Shown: in pieces, positions 13,201-28,200 of the stretch | Position numbering within the stretch: the first letter of the stretch is position 1 | Layout of the letters: each line of letters begins with the position of its first letter | Assembly: GCF_932526225.1 (NCBI RefSeq) | Contig: NC_064036.1 | Location: 15,369,181-15,433,180 of the forward strand | Source of the DNA: Nematostella vectensis | Taxonomy: Eukaryota; Cnidaria; Anthozoa; Actiniaria; Edwardsiidae | DNA length: 64,000 bases | Direction: 5' to 3' | Position numbers and translations under genes: made by a program | The notes under the pieces: generated by a model | What the model saw: the letters and a program-made list of their open reading frames with translations, nothing else | The model's database searches: none | Told to the model about the DNA's origin: nothing

Positions 13201-16200
13201 TAATCATAATCATTCACTATTACGAACATGGACCCGACGAGGAGATAGTTGTAGAGCGATCACACTGATCTGATGAAAATCACAGGTATATAACACACAA
13301 AAAAGTGAGAACAAATTCATCGAAATGAACATTTCGAATGTAGGGAAAATTACTTGGAAATGAAAGCTAGCACATGTGCAATTGACAATATATGCTTTAC
13401 CATTTTATCAAAACTCAACTTAAAATTGAAGCGGGGATCAATGTCATTTTTTTACCTATGGTGTATCGTAAATTGATATAATGTTTGGTTGAGTGTCTAT
13501 ATTTGATGAGAACCCAGCAGGTGGTAATGTGCCATTGTATGAAAACAATGACATGCAAGCGTACAACAATCGTCAAGGACATAGCAACCATCAATAAACA
13601 ATGGGATAATGCAACATTCTATGAGCTACTAATAAATAAAAGCATAGTAAGTATGAGTTATGAGTAAGTATGAGTATATTCTACAAGTTTCTAAATACCA
13701 AGAGAATAAGGGTACTATAAAACTTTGCACACAAATAGTCTTGTGGAGATGTCTACGGTGGGTGACCTGGACAGATTGTGACGCTATCTTGCGGTCACGC
13801 ATTCTAACTACAAGCGACTGCAAGAGGCAGTTCTATACTTGACAAACGTGACTTCCTTAACTCAAAACCCAGCTTCTAAACATTGCTAGCACTTTAAACG
13901 TATACAAAAGAAATGTTTTTGTTCAAAACTCTCCCCAGTAATATCTACCTTTCCCAAGTCCTTTGCCCTGATGGCGAACTTGTCCGTCCGGCCTCGGCTA
14001 AACTGGTTTCTATCTTCGTTGTCCTTTAGCAGGAATTTAGCAGATGGTCCCCTCTCACCGTACATCGTCAGGAACACGTTCGCATCAGTGCCGGCTTCGG
14101 GTTCGTCACCAGTCTTTATCGTCACACGGTAATCCAAGTCTGCCAAGAAAGTCAGCTCTTAGAATACTCTCTCGGAATTTAGCAGCAACGTGAGAATGAG
14201 GTACAGCCTAGCAATTCCATGTTCCTATGGCAACAGCTTAAAGAGATCGTACCTGGTAGCTTTTCGTACGGCTCCGGTCGGACCTTGACCACAGTGGGAT
14301 TTCGGCCTCCTATCCACTGATTGACATTGAACACGGAACGTTCATCCTTCGTGTCGATACACACTTGCTCCAGATACCACTCGGGGCTGGGGCCGGCGTT
14401 ATCATGGCCCACGCGAAGGCTTTCGATCTGAAAAACAGGCAATTCTACTTACAACTACCGCAGCAACTTCAAGAACCTCGACTTACGATTGAACAGGTGA
14501 AGGACAGGAAAAACTCTAAAGGCCTGGCTAAACTAGGAGACATGCAGCGTTTAACGTGTTTCCTAGTTCAGCCATCACGAAAAAAATACACACTTTATAT
14601 TGCGCCAAATCTTGTAGGGGCGACTCGAAAATGTTTCTTTGATAGTTGAGCGAGCGAGACGTCTTCTAGTTTAGCCAGGTCTATAATGGCGATAAAAAGG
14701 TGCTTATTTTAAAAAGGGAGTCCGCTCTATAGCAGAAGTACAATATGGTTTCTAAACTTGTTCTTCCAGAGCCACCTAGCCCATCATGACTCTACCTTCC
14801 TCAACAAGAACCCCCGCACGCAAAAAAAAAAACACACACACACAAACAGGACAAGGAACTCGAGCTCTACCTTGCCAACGTCCCTGGTCTCGACCTTGAA
14901 CTTGTCCATGCCGCTGCGGGCAAACAGGTTGGCGTTTTCGTCCTTTAGTAGGATCTCCTCCGTGCTCTCCTTGTCTCCGTGAAGCTGGAAGAACACGTTG
15001 GCGGAAGTGCCAGCATCGGGTTGGCTTCCGGTCTTGAACATTACGTCATAGGTGACGTCTGTAAAAGAGAAATAGAGAGATATTCAACGTCATTGAAAAC
15101 AAACGTTAATGATTGAGGAAAAAAGGCCAGGTAAAACTCCTAGCTAGGAAATACCGTATAATATCGCGAATTTAACACAACAAATTTAACGAGAGATAAA
15201 TAACAATCACATCAACCGAAAAACCGTTAGTTGAGGATGTGGGCATAGGTGTCCTTATCTCCATAATAGCTAGAGTGTTCCCTAGTTATGTTAGCTTCAA
15301 TCCGTAAATAAAGGGGTTTTCGTCATACAGGGTACAGCGAGCTGGACGGCATAGGACCGTTGAACCCCTTTCCCCAGTACCTATTGGCTCATTATCTACC
15401 CGCGCTCTCTGTCTTATCTACGCACGCTCTCTGCCTTATCCACGCGTGCTCTTTTAGGGCCTGGTACTCAGGTTAGCAAAGCACCACTACCTTGGATTGG
15501 CACCGTCCAACAGTTGACGGGGAACACGACGCGCTCTCCTTGTGATGACGTCACTTCCACCTCCTCGACAAACAGGCCCTTGCTGGGCCCATTCTCGTCT
15601 TGTCCCACGCGCACGGCCCTTATCTAGGAGTGGTGAACAGTGGCAAAAGATAGATTGAGGAATCGGATCAACGGGCGAATACATCGGACGGAGAAATGGA
15701 AAAGTGGAGGAATGCCTCTGAGTAGATAGACGCACCAGTAGCTTCTAAAGCCCTTTTTCTCTTATCGATAAACAAAGAACATAGGAACCGTTTAAGAAAT
15801 AAGGCTCAACGGTTCAAATGCAATAAGGCTCAGAGGGTGAGAGAGCTATTAACCATTGGGTCGCCTCCTCTCTAAATCCGCTATAGCCCCTACAGCTAAG
15901 GTATATCATTCTTAACACACTCATGTACTTAGAAGGCTTAATTCAAGGACTTACCGGACCGATATTGTTGACCTTGGCCATAAGCTTGTATACTTTCCCA
16001 GGCTCGAACTTGTCTGTGGGCCGAACACCAGGTTTAACTTGAATCTTGCCGCTCTCACCCTCGTCGCCTAGCAACTGGATATGCACGGGGGCATGAGGGT
16101 CGAGGACCTCGCCCAGTTTCATGAGAACTAGAGGGGATAACAGAAGTTAATTAGACAGGCTTGAGTCAGTAGAGACGGACAAACCGGATGGATTAGGAAA

Positions 16201-19200
16201 TAAATTGTACTTACTTGTATATACCTCGGCTCTCTCTGCAAAGAAAATGAACATGTATCAATGTCATTGAATTAAACCTGTAAGTCCAGGGACATAGCCA
16301 GTATCTTCAGGAGGGGAGGGGAGGGGAGGGGAGAGGGGCGCTAGGAGGGTGCAACTATACTTGATAGGACATTTATTCCAATTATTTATGGGCCATTGAC
16401 TCAGAGTCCATGAGGACGATTTGTTTTAGCCGAAACGGTATCTTGTTGTTCGGCCTGTGCATTTTAACATTTAGCCTTTTGAAATGTACTCATATGATCG
16501 AAATGCTTCAGTCCTCATCGGGACATGACGGAAATCTCCACGTTAATAAATTCATATCAATCAAAATTGAGATAACTGCATCCTGGGTGGATAGACAACT
16601 TTGTCTTGATGGCCATGGCAGCCCACCTCGGACTTGCTATGACGACGTGCGGCAATCAGAAGAAGACACTGCCAAGTTTCATACGTAAGCCAGCGTGGTA
16701 GAGCAAATATGTTTACTTTATTGGGTTACAGCGAAACTTGAATAAGAAAAACGTTCGACTCCCTTAACTATCCGTCGTAAAAAAACATGTTTTCTCATAT
16801 TTTGTGTGTAGAACGTACCTGGCTGTAAGTCGACCTCATCGCCAGTGATCCAGTCGTTAAAGGGGAACACATAGTGCTCGTCGCGGCAGGGGATGTCGAT
16901 CATCAGCTGCTTCAGGAACCATTTCGGGCTGCGTCCGGTATTATCGTGCCCGACCCGCACACTCGTCAGCTAACAGAAAAATTAACAAAACAGTGAAAAT
17001 ACTGAAGAGATTTACTACTTCTTCGATGTGTAGGGAGATTAACTATTTCTTGATTGATGTGTAGGGAGTTAAAGTATTTCTTGATTGATGTGTAGGCTTA
17101 CAGTAAATTAAAAATACAGTGAAAATCCTGAATAGATGTGCTACTTGATTGATGTGTGTGCTCCTGGAAGAGGAATTCGAGCTCATCTTACAGCAAATTA
17201 GTTTAACCTTAGCCTAAACTCCTAAATCTGTGCCAGCTAATCAAATACGCGAGAAAAGAATGAATAAAATGAACAACAAAATAGGGCGTATAACATTGAA
17301 AAAATCTAGGAACTAGGGTCGACTTATGCATGATGCGCGTGATGCATGCCGGTCACCTTCCCAACGTCAATGGTCTCCACAGCGAACTTGTCAATCCTGC
17401 CCTTGCCAAAGCGCGTGGGTGCGCCATCATCTTGGCCGAACTCGATCTTGCCTGTCGTACCCTCTTCTCCGGTCATTTGTAGGAAGACGTTGGCATCGGT
17501 GCCAGCGAATGGGATGTCTCCCGTCTCGAACGTCGCGTTATATAAAATATCTATAGGTTAAAGATTCCTAGTCAGCCACACGTTTGGTTTCGTAATCATT
17601 CAAAATTGAAAGGTAATTATTTGATAGGATTTCGGAATACTCTTCTTAAAACAAAGTTCAATACTTCAATTATGGAATTAAATAAAATACATCGCACTAT
17701 CTTTCCATAATCAGCCGATGGAAATGGATGCTTTCTCTCACTTGGTATCTTGCTTGGCCGCGAAATAGCGGCTGACAGATACCCCTTAAACCATGTTATT
17801 AGGAAATATGGTGCTTACCCTCTTGCATGGGTGCGACCGGCTCGTTCGGCGTAAGGACACGCGTGGTCTGTCCATCCCCCTCGCTCTCGTCCAACCAGCA
17901 CTGGCACGGGAATATGACAGGGTCTTTGCCCTTGGCGCGTACTTCCACCTCCTCCACGAACACGCCTCTGCCTGGACCTTCCTGGCCAAGCTCTACGGTC
18001 TTGATCTAGAAGTAGCAAATAGCCGAGTAAGCACCATAAAACGTGGATTCCTTTACGGAGGACTTATTCTGGAAATGTCGACAGCACTACCCTATTTCCG
18101 GTCGTTAAAAGGGAAAATTGCACAGTTGCACGCTACACTTTTGCAGAGAAGCGTACAACATAATACTTAACAAGTTTGTTTGTCTTTACCGCGCCTAAAA
18201 CCCCCTTCTTGGGGGAAGTCTTTCTAGTTATACCATTTCTTTCTTCTACAACTTGTCAACTCATACAATTAGGCCTATCATAACAGTTTGCAATAGTAGA
18301 AAACTCACGTCTCCGATATCGCCGATGTCTGCAACGACTCTGTACGTCTGCCCCTTGACAAATGGGCGTCCGTCCTCGGGTGTTAAGTAGAGCTTTTCCG
18401 AGTCGTCCTCAGTGCCGTGGATAATCATATAGAGCTTGGCGCGGGGGTTGTACACCTCACCCAGTCTGAAGATGACTAAAACACAGACAATCATTTTGTA
18501 AATTTTCATTGATATATCACGTTTCCCATCTTCCATTTAAACGTTTGACAGAGTGGCTTGGGTTGGCCGCGTAGTTCTTTATACGATGGTAACAGGTCAT
18601 TACGATTGTTGGCATTTTATCTGAAAGTTTAAATGAAGTTCCTTCTTTTCTTGTAATCTGAATAAAAACTAGTGGTCCTATCTAAAAATTGTTATAATAA
18701 TGAGCGTGTCTTTTTGGCCTACTAAGCCTAGGGCGCTTACTTTCATTGGCTTAATTATTTAGCTTATCATTATTTTTTATTGGGATATTTTTTCGCTTTA
18801 TTTACCTTCTACCAAAGAGGAAGACCTTATCTTTGGTTTACGCTCCAGGCTTCGAATTATCATGCTTCCAGTTGATTTGATGCGGTTTTTTATTCCTTGG
18901 TTAGACGATTAGTAGCATTAGATTTACATTTAATGACTATTGTTATTTCTGAGATTTATATCAATTATTTGAAGTGCATCTAAAGGAATAAAAGCGATAT
19001 CCTCCAAAAGGTTTCATTCATCGATAGGCTAGAAGAACGCTATTACCAAAAAATTATCCAAAGGGCTGTAAAAGAATCGGGGATTTAGAAAAAAATGATT
19101 TTTTTGATAATAGCGATTCTTTTAGCATAGGAGATATTAGATATCAATGAATGAACCGTTTTGGAGGAAATAGCTTTTATTCCTTCAGATGCACTTTAAC

Positions 19201-22200
19201 TGTTTATTTAAATGACGGTTATTAAGTTGTACCGTAAGGGTACAAGTGTATTAATGTTAAATGTTTAAGTCATGGCCGCTTGACACTAGATACATTACTT
19301 GTACCTTCCTATTTATTAACAACTGTTTTAGAGGCAGAGTTATCAATTTAACATTTGAAAAACTAGATCTCGCGGTATATTCCCGAGCTTTACATCTCAG
19401 AACTGCCGGACATGCTCGTAGTCGCGCCGAAGATGTTACGAACGAAAACCGAATGAGTACTGAATAAATGATGATGGTGCACCTAACCAAATTGGAAGAT
19501 GTATCGTTATCTCGATGGTCCATCAAAAGAGTTTGGCACTGTGTATGGCGTGTTGTTATAAACTTATAATCTTTAGACTTACTCTCATATGGCGATGTGA
19601 GAGCATCCCCGGGTCTGAGGACACGCGATTTCTGGCCATCGCCATGGCTATCATCAAGCCAACACCTGCACGGGAAAATAACGGGGTCCTTGTCCTGCGG
19701 GTAGACCTCCACTTCCTCCACGAACACGCCCCTTCCTGGACCTTCCTGGCCGAGCTCGATCTCGTCAATCTGCAATAATCAGAAGAAGGAAAAGTTACCT
19801 CTTGCTTGCAAGGGCTATAAGTCAATGTTTATAGGAGAATGAGGGAAGAGTTTTGGGGGTAACTAAAGCGCATAGATTACACATAGGTGGCACTGATATC
19901 TCACTGTAATGGGCCCAAGCAGAGTTGCCTTGGGTATCTCCTTGCCTAAACGCTTAATCAGGTAAGATAAGCAAAGTAATGTTATGTGTTATACACACAA
20001 GGGTCAAACGAAACCAAGATGTCTACAATGTGTGGTGTAAACCTTTACCCTTAGCCTCGAAGCTGCACTAGCAGAGCCACTATGCAGGCTTGCCGCAGCC
20101 ATTCGTATGTCTTTTATATTCACTATGTACTACGTTTTAAAGGTTGGGAAGTGGTTCGCATTAACCTTAGGCTCCCATTGAGCACGCCCATCAACTTACG
20201 TCGCCGATGTCGGGCACGTGGGCGACGACTTCGTAGGTTCCTCCCGGTGCGAATTTGCTTCCGTCCAAGGGGGTCAGGTAGAGTTTGTCGGAGTCTCCCT
20301 GAGTGCCGTGGATGACCATGTACAGCTTGGCGTCTGGGTCAAGAACTTTGCCGAGTCTGAATCGAACTGGAATAGAATGCGAATTTTTTTTAAAAATTAC
20401 GCCTTGTTTAGCCATTGGGATAACATATTGATAAGAAAGTCAGACTGACGGTCGAAAGCAATAAAGATTTTTTAATTATACGTAGATATTTAGTCAGTAT
20501 ATGCAATTATATAAAAAAAACCATCACGATCAAACATTCAACAACAAAAAAAAAAACAGACCAACACTGAAAGTAATGTGTCACAGAACAGAAAAAGAAG
20601 AAACCTGTCAACGACAACAAGTACAGTGGATGTATGGTACCTAGTTATTAAGGACAGTTATCAAGGCCTCAACAAAAATGATATATATTTTCTGTTAGAT
20701 TTACCCGATTGATAAGGACATCCGTTAATAAAGTCAAAGGAGGCTTTTTTTCGGAACAAATCATAGGTTTTCATACAAAATCACAACTCATTAGGGACAG
20801 TATCCTTGCCCCAATGGTGTCCTCATTAATCTATGCCACCTACTACATGGGTAACAACGCGATCTTACTTAGATACGGCTTGGTGAAGGATTCCCCAGGC
20901 CTGAGAACGCGAGATTTCTGTGCATCGCCTTCGCTGTCGTCCAACCAGCACTGGCACGGGAATATGACAGGGTCTTTGTCCTTGGCGCGCACTTCCACTT
21001 CTTCCAGGAACACGCCCCTTCCTGGACCTTCCTGGCTTAGACGGACATGATCGACCTGGAAAATGATTTTCTTGGTCAAATTGACGCCAGGAAATATCAA
21101 AGATATTTAAGCTAAATAACATACTCGTTATTTATTCAAAAGTAAATTGGATGGTCCGTCGACTTCAACAATCGATATTCACCACTTCAAACAAACAGCC
21201 TGCACTCGAGTGAGAATTGTTGTCTTCTGCTGTCACGCCACAGGCCGGTAGAACGCAAACAATCGAAATGGCAATTTACTTCCATTGAAAACCGCGCAAC
21301 TTGATAGCTACTCATGCAACATCACTATTACAAATTTAAGTCTGTACAAATAAAAGCAGAGAGCTTCTTATTGCCAATAAAATATATTTGTTCCACATTA
21401 CAAGTATTGCTGTCTAATTACACTCACTTTTCGCGTCACTTAAATTTCGCGATTTTAAAAGATTCGCGAAAATAAAGTGACGCGGAAATTAAGTGTCGCG
21501 AAAATTGGGGTACGCGATAATTAAGTGAGTACACAAGAAGCCTTTGGGGGAAATATTGGCCGTTTAATAAGCTTTATGGAAACACCTTGTCTATTTAGTC
21601 ATCTAATGTACACATAGCACAGTAATGTACATATATTATAGTAAGGGGTTGAGTTGGACTTTTACAGATTTTAATTAAACTAAATTTAACTAAATTCAGC
21701 CCACACATCTTTTGGTTAAAAATTGTTTTAGCTTTGATGATTACAGCACATTTTAATTCCACTTGTTTTTATTGATTTTATTATCCGAAAAAATGGTTAT
21801 CTGGTTTTGACGAAAATAGGAAAATCGCGAAAATAAAGTGTCACGAAATATCGCAATTCCAGGTAGAAGGCTCATTTTAACTAGCAGAGTAAGGCAAGGA
21901 CAGTACTAGACGGAGGATACTTCGTGTGTGAACATCGAACGAAAGCGGTTAAGGAAGAAACGGAACGGTCCCTTTTCCTTCCCTGCTTTCGCCTCCTTTG
22001 CGCTGATTTTTACACACGTGCAAGCCCCTACTCCGTTTCCTTCGCTAGTGAAAACCCAGCATAAGAGCACAAATTCCACTTACATCTCCAATATCCCTGA
22101 CGTCAGCTATCACTTTGTACTTGCGACCTTTTGCGAATTTGCTGCCGTCCGAGGGCGACAGGTAGAGTTTGCCCGAGTCTCCCTTGGTCCCGTAAATCAC

Positions 22201-25200
22201 CATGAAGAGCTTCGCGTTTGGGTTGAGAACTTCGCCGAGCTTGAACAGAACTGGCAAGGAGGACCCAAACATATCAGTGGAACACACAAAAACACACGGG
22301 AAAAGGCTTAAGAAAGGGCCACATAGATGACGATAACATGTACTACACATAAAAGATCAGATTATCAAAATAGCCAAATTTTGAGGTTCTTAAGGACCCG
22401 TACCGCTTCGGATAGAATAATAGAAAAGGCCACCCAAAATCACATCTTCATATTAGGCTTACTTCATTTAATTGTTAAATATACCAAATAGATTGTAAAT
22501 GAAACGATGCAAATGTGTTTTTAATTGGCTCTATAACTACTGAGACAACACAATGGAGGCTGGCGAAGCCACTAAGGAGAAAAAAAAAATGCGATCATCT
22601 AACATCAACTTGAGCCAACTTACTTTCATAAGGATAGGTCAGCGTCTCTCCTGGTCTGAGCTTGCGCACTGTCTGTCCGTCGTCCTCGTCTTCGGCTAGC
22701 CAACAGCGGCATGGAAACTGAGTGGGTCGCTCAGCTGGGGCCGACACATCGATCTCTTCCACGAACACTCCTTTATTGGGACCTACGGAGTCGTGCCCGA
22801 CCGTAGCACCTTTGATCTAAAAAAATATATATATATATTAAAGCCGCATTGTCACCAGTTTACTTCCAGAGATCCGACGGAAACCTCAACCGTTAAAAGA
22901 CAAAAAATCCATTCGAATCCGAAATATTTAACAGGCCATCCGCTCTAAATTATCAATCACATCCTCAAAGAAACTTCCAATAGACACACTGCTTTATATA
23001 TTTTGAAATATTTTTCGTGTTTTCAGTTAAAACTCATCGGAGATTCTTACGTAATCGACCTGAAGTAAACCGGTGACAATGCGGCTTTAAATTGGGGGGC
23101 AAGCTTTCCCAGAACTTCAGTCTCAAGACAGACAGGCCTTTTCTATAAGAGTGCTACAGGTTAAGGAACATGAAGAATAACCAATGTGTCCCGATCCATT
23201 ACCTGTCCGATGTCCGGTATCTCTGTGATAACTTTGTAGTTCTTGCCGCTGACTAGCCGATTACCGTGAGCAGATTTTAGCGGTATCTTCTCCGAGTCGC
23301 CCGACTCGCCGTGAAGAATCAGGAAGATTTCTGTGAAGGGATCCTTCAGCGGTCCCAACCTGAACGAGACTGTAAATAGAACCACTTTAAACGGGCCTCA
23401 CACGAGAACAGTCGAAATAATGCGAAATAACAAAAATAGCCGTGCATGTTTATTTAATGGTCATTGATCTGTCGGGTTGAACAGCCAAATCAAGCAGATG
23501 GAAATGGACCAAACCTGGCATAGAGGAAGCCTACAGTGGGATTTTAAAATCCCCCTCTAGCAAAATTAGCTCACTTTTGCTTATTAGACTTAGACGAATA
23601 TAGTCAACAAGAAAACTTTACCTACACCCTCTGCCCATTGTTCTTGGACAACCATGCGAGGATCTGCCTTACAATGTTTGTTTTTCGTGTGTATCGCGTG
23701 TATGTATATAAAAACAAAGAGCTTTTCGTTACCTGTGTATAAGACCATTTGCTGGCTTAGATACGGGTACTCTGTAAAAAGACAGAACACATGAGTACAC
23801 AGAACCTCGCAAACACGATAAGTCAGGAATGGTCTAAAGCCCGTGCGAGCAGTGCCAACATCGGACAGCTTTGCTGAAAAAGCGTCGATTGATTGAGCAT
23901 AAGAAAAGGCGAGCTTTTAAACAGCGTCACATGGGCTATATAAGAATCTTAAGTTCTTTACCCGCCATGACGGGGACTTCTCTCTCTATCCTCGCGATGG
24001 GCTCCTCAAAAACTGCAAAACAACAAAATCATGAGAAAATCAATTAAACATAAGCACGGACAATTAAATTTCCACTGAGAATTCAAAGCCGTAGATCACA
24101 CGTTTCGTAGGCTACTAAACTCTCTACCAAAAAGATACTTGTTCCAGCCAGCGTAGAAACCCAATATTACAAAACAAAAACGGCTCAATTTTATTTTTTA
24201 GTCTAAAATTTTTCAGGGATGGCAATACTCAAAACAAAGCTAGCGGAATTCTTGGAAACTCTTGGAAACTCATTCCAGATTAGAGATCTTACTTACTTGG
24301 CTCCATATCCACAGTGGCTCTGGTGTCGTTCTCGGTTATAGTTATCCAGTTGTTGACAGGAAAGATGTACTTCTGGTCTTGGTCTTCCACGTAAATAGTC
24401 AGCTTTTCCAGGAACCACGCGGGGTCGGGGTTGGTGTTGTCGTGACTGATACGAACCTTGTACACCTGATGCAACAAATATGCCGACATGAGAATATGAA
24501 GTACTCATTTTGGTCCCCACTATTGGTCGGGACGTTTCGACTGTAAACTGCTATTTACAATCGGGAGGTAATTAAAGACTAGAGCGAGATGAGACAACAC
24601 TACAAGTTCAACCGCGTCGGCACTTTACGCTCCCATGCAATTCTAAATCAAAGAAAAAACATTTGTTCAAGTGGCGAGGAAGGTCAAATTTTAGAATATT
24701 CGCAAGCCGTCGCAGGCTATCACGTCCATGGTTGTAATAAATTCTAAGAACGTTTGGTTAAGCAGCACTACGAACCTCCCCCACGTCCATGGTCTGCACG
24801 TCGAACTTGTCGGTCCTTCCGCGGTCAAAGCGCTGCAGGGTACGCGTGCGCCCTTCCTGGCGTAACATTATCTTCTCCGTCTGACCTTTGGCTCCGAAGA
24901 TTTGCAAGGTCACGTTGGCGTCCGTCCCGGCGCCTGGTTGGTCGCCAGTCTTGAACTCCAGCTCGTACGTCGTGTCTACAGAAAAAAATATATGCTCCAT
25001 ATGGTGTATGAAAAAAAAAAATACATGATCGAGAAAAGGTACCGGTTCATTGTTTAAAAGGGTTGAGTTAACCTTAAAATAATAATCGGCCAAAGGTGAA
25101 GGGGAGGGAGAACAAAGCAAACTTGATGGCTCCGTGCGGAGGGGGGTCTGAAAATGATTATCAGTAGGGAGACAATTGCTTAGCGTAAGTATTGTTAGAG

Positions 25201-28200
25201 AGTTGCGCCTCACTTAAAGCCGCATTGTCACCAGTTTACTTCCTGTCGATTACCTAACAATATCCGATAATTTTTAACGGAAAACGCGAAAAATATTTCA
25301 AAATATTGAAAGCAGTGTGTCTATTGGAAGTTTTTTTGAGGATGTGATTGATAATTTAGAGCGGATGGCCTATTAAATATCTCAGATCCTAATAGATTAT
25401 TTTGTCTTTTAAACTGGTGATAATGCGGCTTTAAGTATGGGTACTCACTTGAGGGTTTTTCCACAGGGACCCCGGGCTCTAGTTCGCGTTCAGTGCAGCT
25501 GTCCCAGACATCCTCAGCGAGCCAGCACTGGCAGGGGAAGTGGACTGGTGGCTGGTTGGTGGGCTGGACGTCTACTTCGTCAACAAACACACCCTGGCCG
25601 TACCCACGGCTGTTCTGGCCCAAGACAATTTTCTCGATCTGTGACAGAATACATTAGAATATGTCAGAGGTCAGTCTTTTTGCCTGATTGTCAGACCCTT
25701 TATTCGTTTCATATGAAGGGAGATCGATCACGCAACTGATATCCCTTCCACAAAACCTGGTGTCGGTCACGCAATAATTTCCCCCCTCTAACCTCACGTC
25801 GGTCACGCAACGGTTTCCCTCCACCAAACTTGGTGTCGGTCACGGAAAGATTTCCTAAACGAAAATTTTAAGGAGGAAAGCTTTCCAAAGGCAAAACAAA
25901 GAGCGGCTGTGCAAAACCCGGCTCCCACCACCAAAAAAAAAAAAAAACACGAAAACGCGACTTACGGTTCCAATATCGACAGTCAAAGCCAGGGGGAACT
26001 TGTAGAATTTGTCCCTCTCCAGGGGTCCATCAGGCTTAAGTGGGACCCTGCTGGTCTCCCCGCGACTACCGATGAGGTACACATACAGTTGCGCATTGTA
26101 GTTAAGAACCTCGCCCAGCCGTACAGACACCGTGTGTGTTGCATCTGAAATGTCAAGAAGAACTGAGATTACTTATAAGAAGTCAGTAAACCTTCGAAGG
26201 CTCTCCTGTGAAATATATTTTATCGTGTTTCCGAATGACACTGTTCTTTTTACATCTCCCATGGGGGGAGGTTAAGAGAGCAGTTATTTAAAGAGTCTTA
26301 AGTTATTCAAGGTCATTCGAAGCGTCTTTTTCCACATTTTCCACTTCGTTAATTTCAATTTCTGTAATAACATGTACTTTCAAATCACTGTTTGCGACTT
26401 ATACAATGATGACTATATAATTATTACTTATCGTATAAAACCCACCATGAGCTATCAAGATGCCCGCCCTTAACTACTTTGTGTTAAGAAAAAATATTTT
26501 ATACTCGGCTTATAAAATAAGAACAAATATTTTATACTTGGTCAGAATGAAAGAGTGTCCGTATGGCTTTATCGGTCTCAAAGGTTGCATGTCCATTGCT
26601 AGGTTTCTGTCCTTAATCGCGGAAAACAGCTAATAGGGTGCAACATGGCTACGCGCGGTCGCGGGGAAAGATGAGACGACAGCTTCTCACGCTCCACCCC
26701 AACCCTCCACAACACAAATTTACTTTTGATTTTAGCATTCGCTTGGCCGCGGGACCGCACGTAGATGGTGGCATGGCGGCAAATTATCCAACAAATCAAG
26801 TTTTTTCGCGAATAGAAAATCAACTGCCTGCAAAAAGGCTACAGCCGGCTCCATGCTCTAGAGCTGAGGAAAATGTACAGCCATGACACATGTTAACAAA
26901 AACGAGAGTACTCGTATTCTTTTTTTTTTTTTATAAAGATAATAACCACAAACACAAATCAAGCCATGAACCGCGGGAACAAGATCATAATTCGTACATA
27001 CAGTACTCTCGTATCCATGCTCCAAAGCTGAGAGGAAAATGTACAGGCTTAAAACACGCAGGCAAAAACAAAGAACACTCTGATTCTTTTTTTATATATA
27101 TAAAGATAATAATCACAAAACTAAAGGAAGCTATTAACCGTGGGAACAAGATTATAATTAAAGCATGCCCTTTTTGAAAAATGACAAACAGAATTAAATA
27201 GCTGTCAATTTAATTGGCAACCATAATACCACTTTAGTTGCGACCCGCAATGTGCAAATATCTGTGAAATAAAATTCTTATTTTTTTCCTCTCTCTCAGT
27301 CTCGCCACCGACACCTCGTATTTTGCCATTAGCTCGACGATAAAGAAGCTTTTCAGGGATACAATAATAGCACGTTTGAAGATTAAATCCGCGCTTTTGA
27401 TCTAGGTAGTTATAGGTGTCGGTAGCTCAGAGATTTACTAAAAGACAACAGATAACAAGAGAAGCAGGCAAGGATTGGCTGAACGTGGGGGCAGCCAAAC
27501 TTCTCTCCCAGTCAGGTTAATCGTTTGATAAACACTAATTGAACCTCTGTTTTGTTATAGAAAGTACACAGCATAACTAAGCAAATTGAAACGCGCATAC
27601 AGCGAATGCCTCGAATTTAAATTGTAAAGTAAGCGAGATTTGAATTAAAAAAAATGGTTGGAAATGAAAAAGAACTATGCTTAGACGTGATAAAAGCAGA
27701 ACAATAACAATAACTTTACGAAAATGTGTTAATTCTTGTATGATACATGGTAACAGAAAGGTGCTACTAAGGTTACAGAAACATTGTCTGATAGTTATCG
27801 ACCCAAAAAGTCGTACATTTTCGCGAAAAGACTTTTCTCGACCATCAAAAAATACGTCATAACAACACCAAAGCATACTACATGGCTGTGCGGCCTTTTT
27901 CTATGCGAAAAACATTTCTTGTTTTGCGAAAAAGAGCGATGGGATAGCACTTTAAATTGCTTTGTGGTTATTTAACGGTCTCACGCAAAACATATTTTCC
28001 AAGCTATAATGATTTACGAGTATAAACATCGCTCGAGCAAATGATCTCCGTTTGTTTTTCACTAGCAACAAGAAAGATAAGAAATGGTCAAGTGATGGTT
28101 ATACTGTACCATTCACGGCCCTGTTTGGGGTCGAACCGTCCTCGGGGCCCGCCGCCATGCTTGTCAACATGCAGCCCCGTGATGGTAAACAACCAATAAG

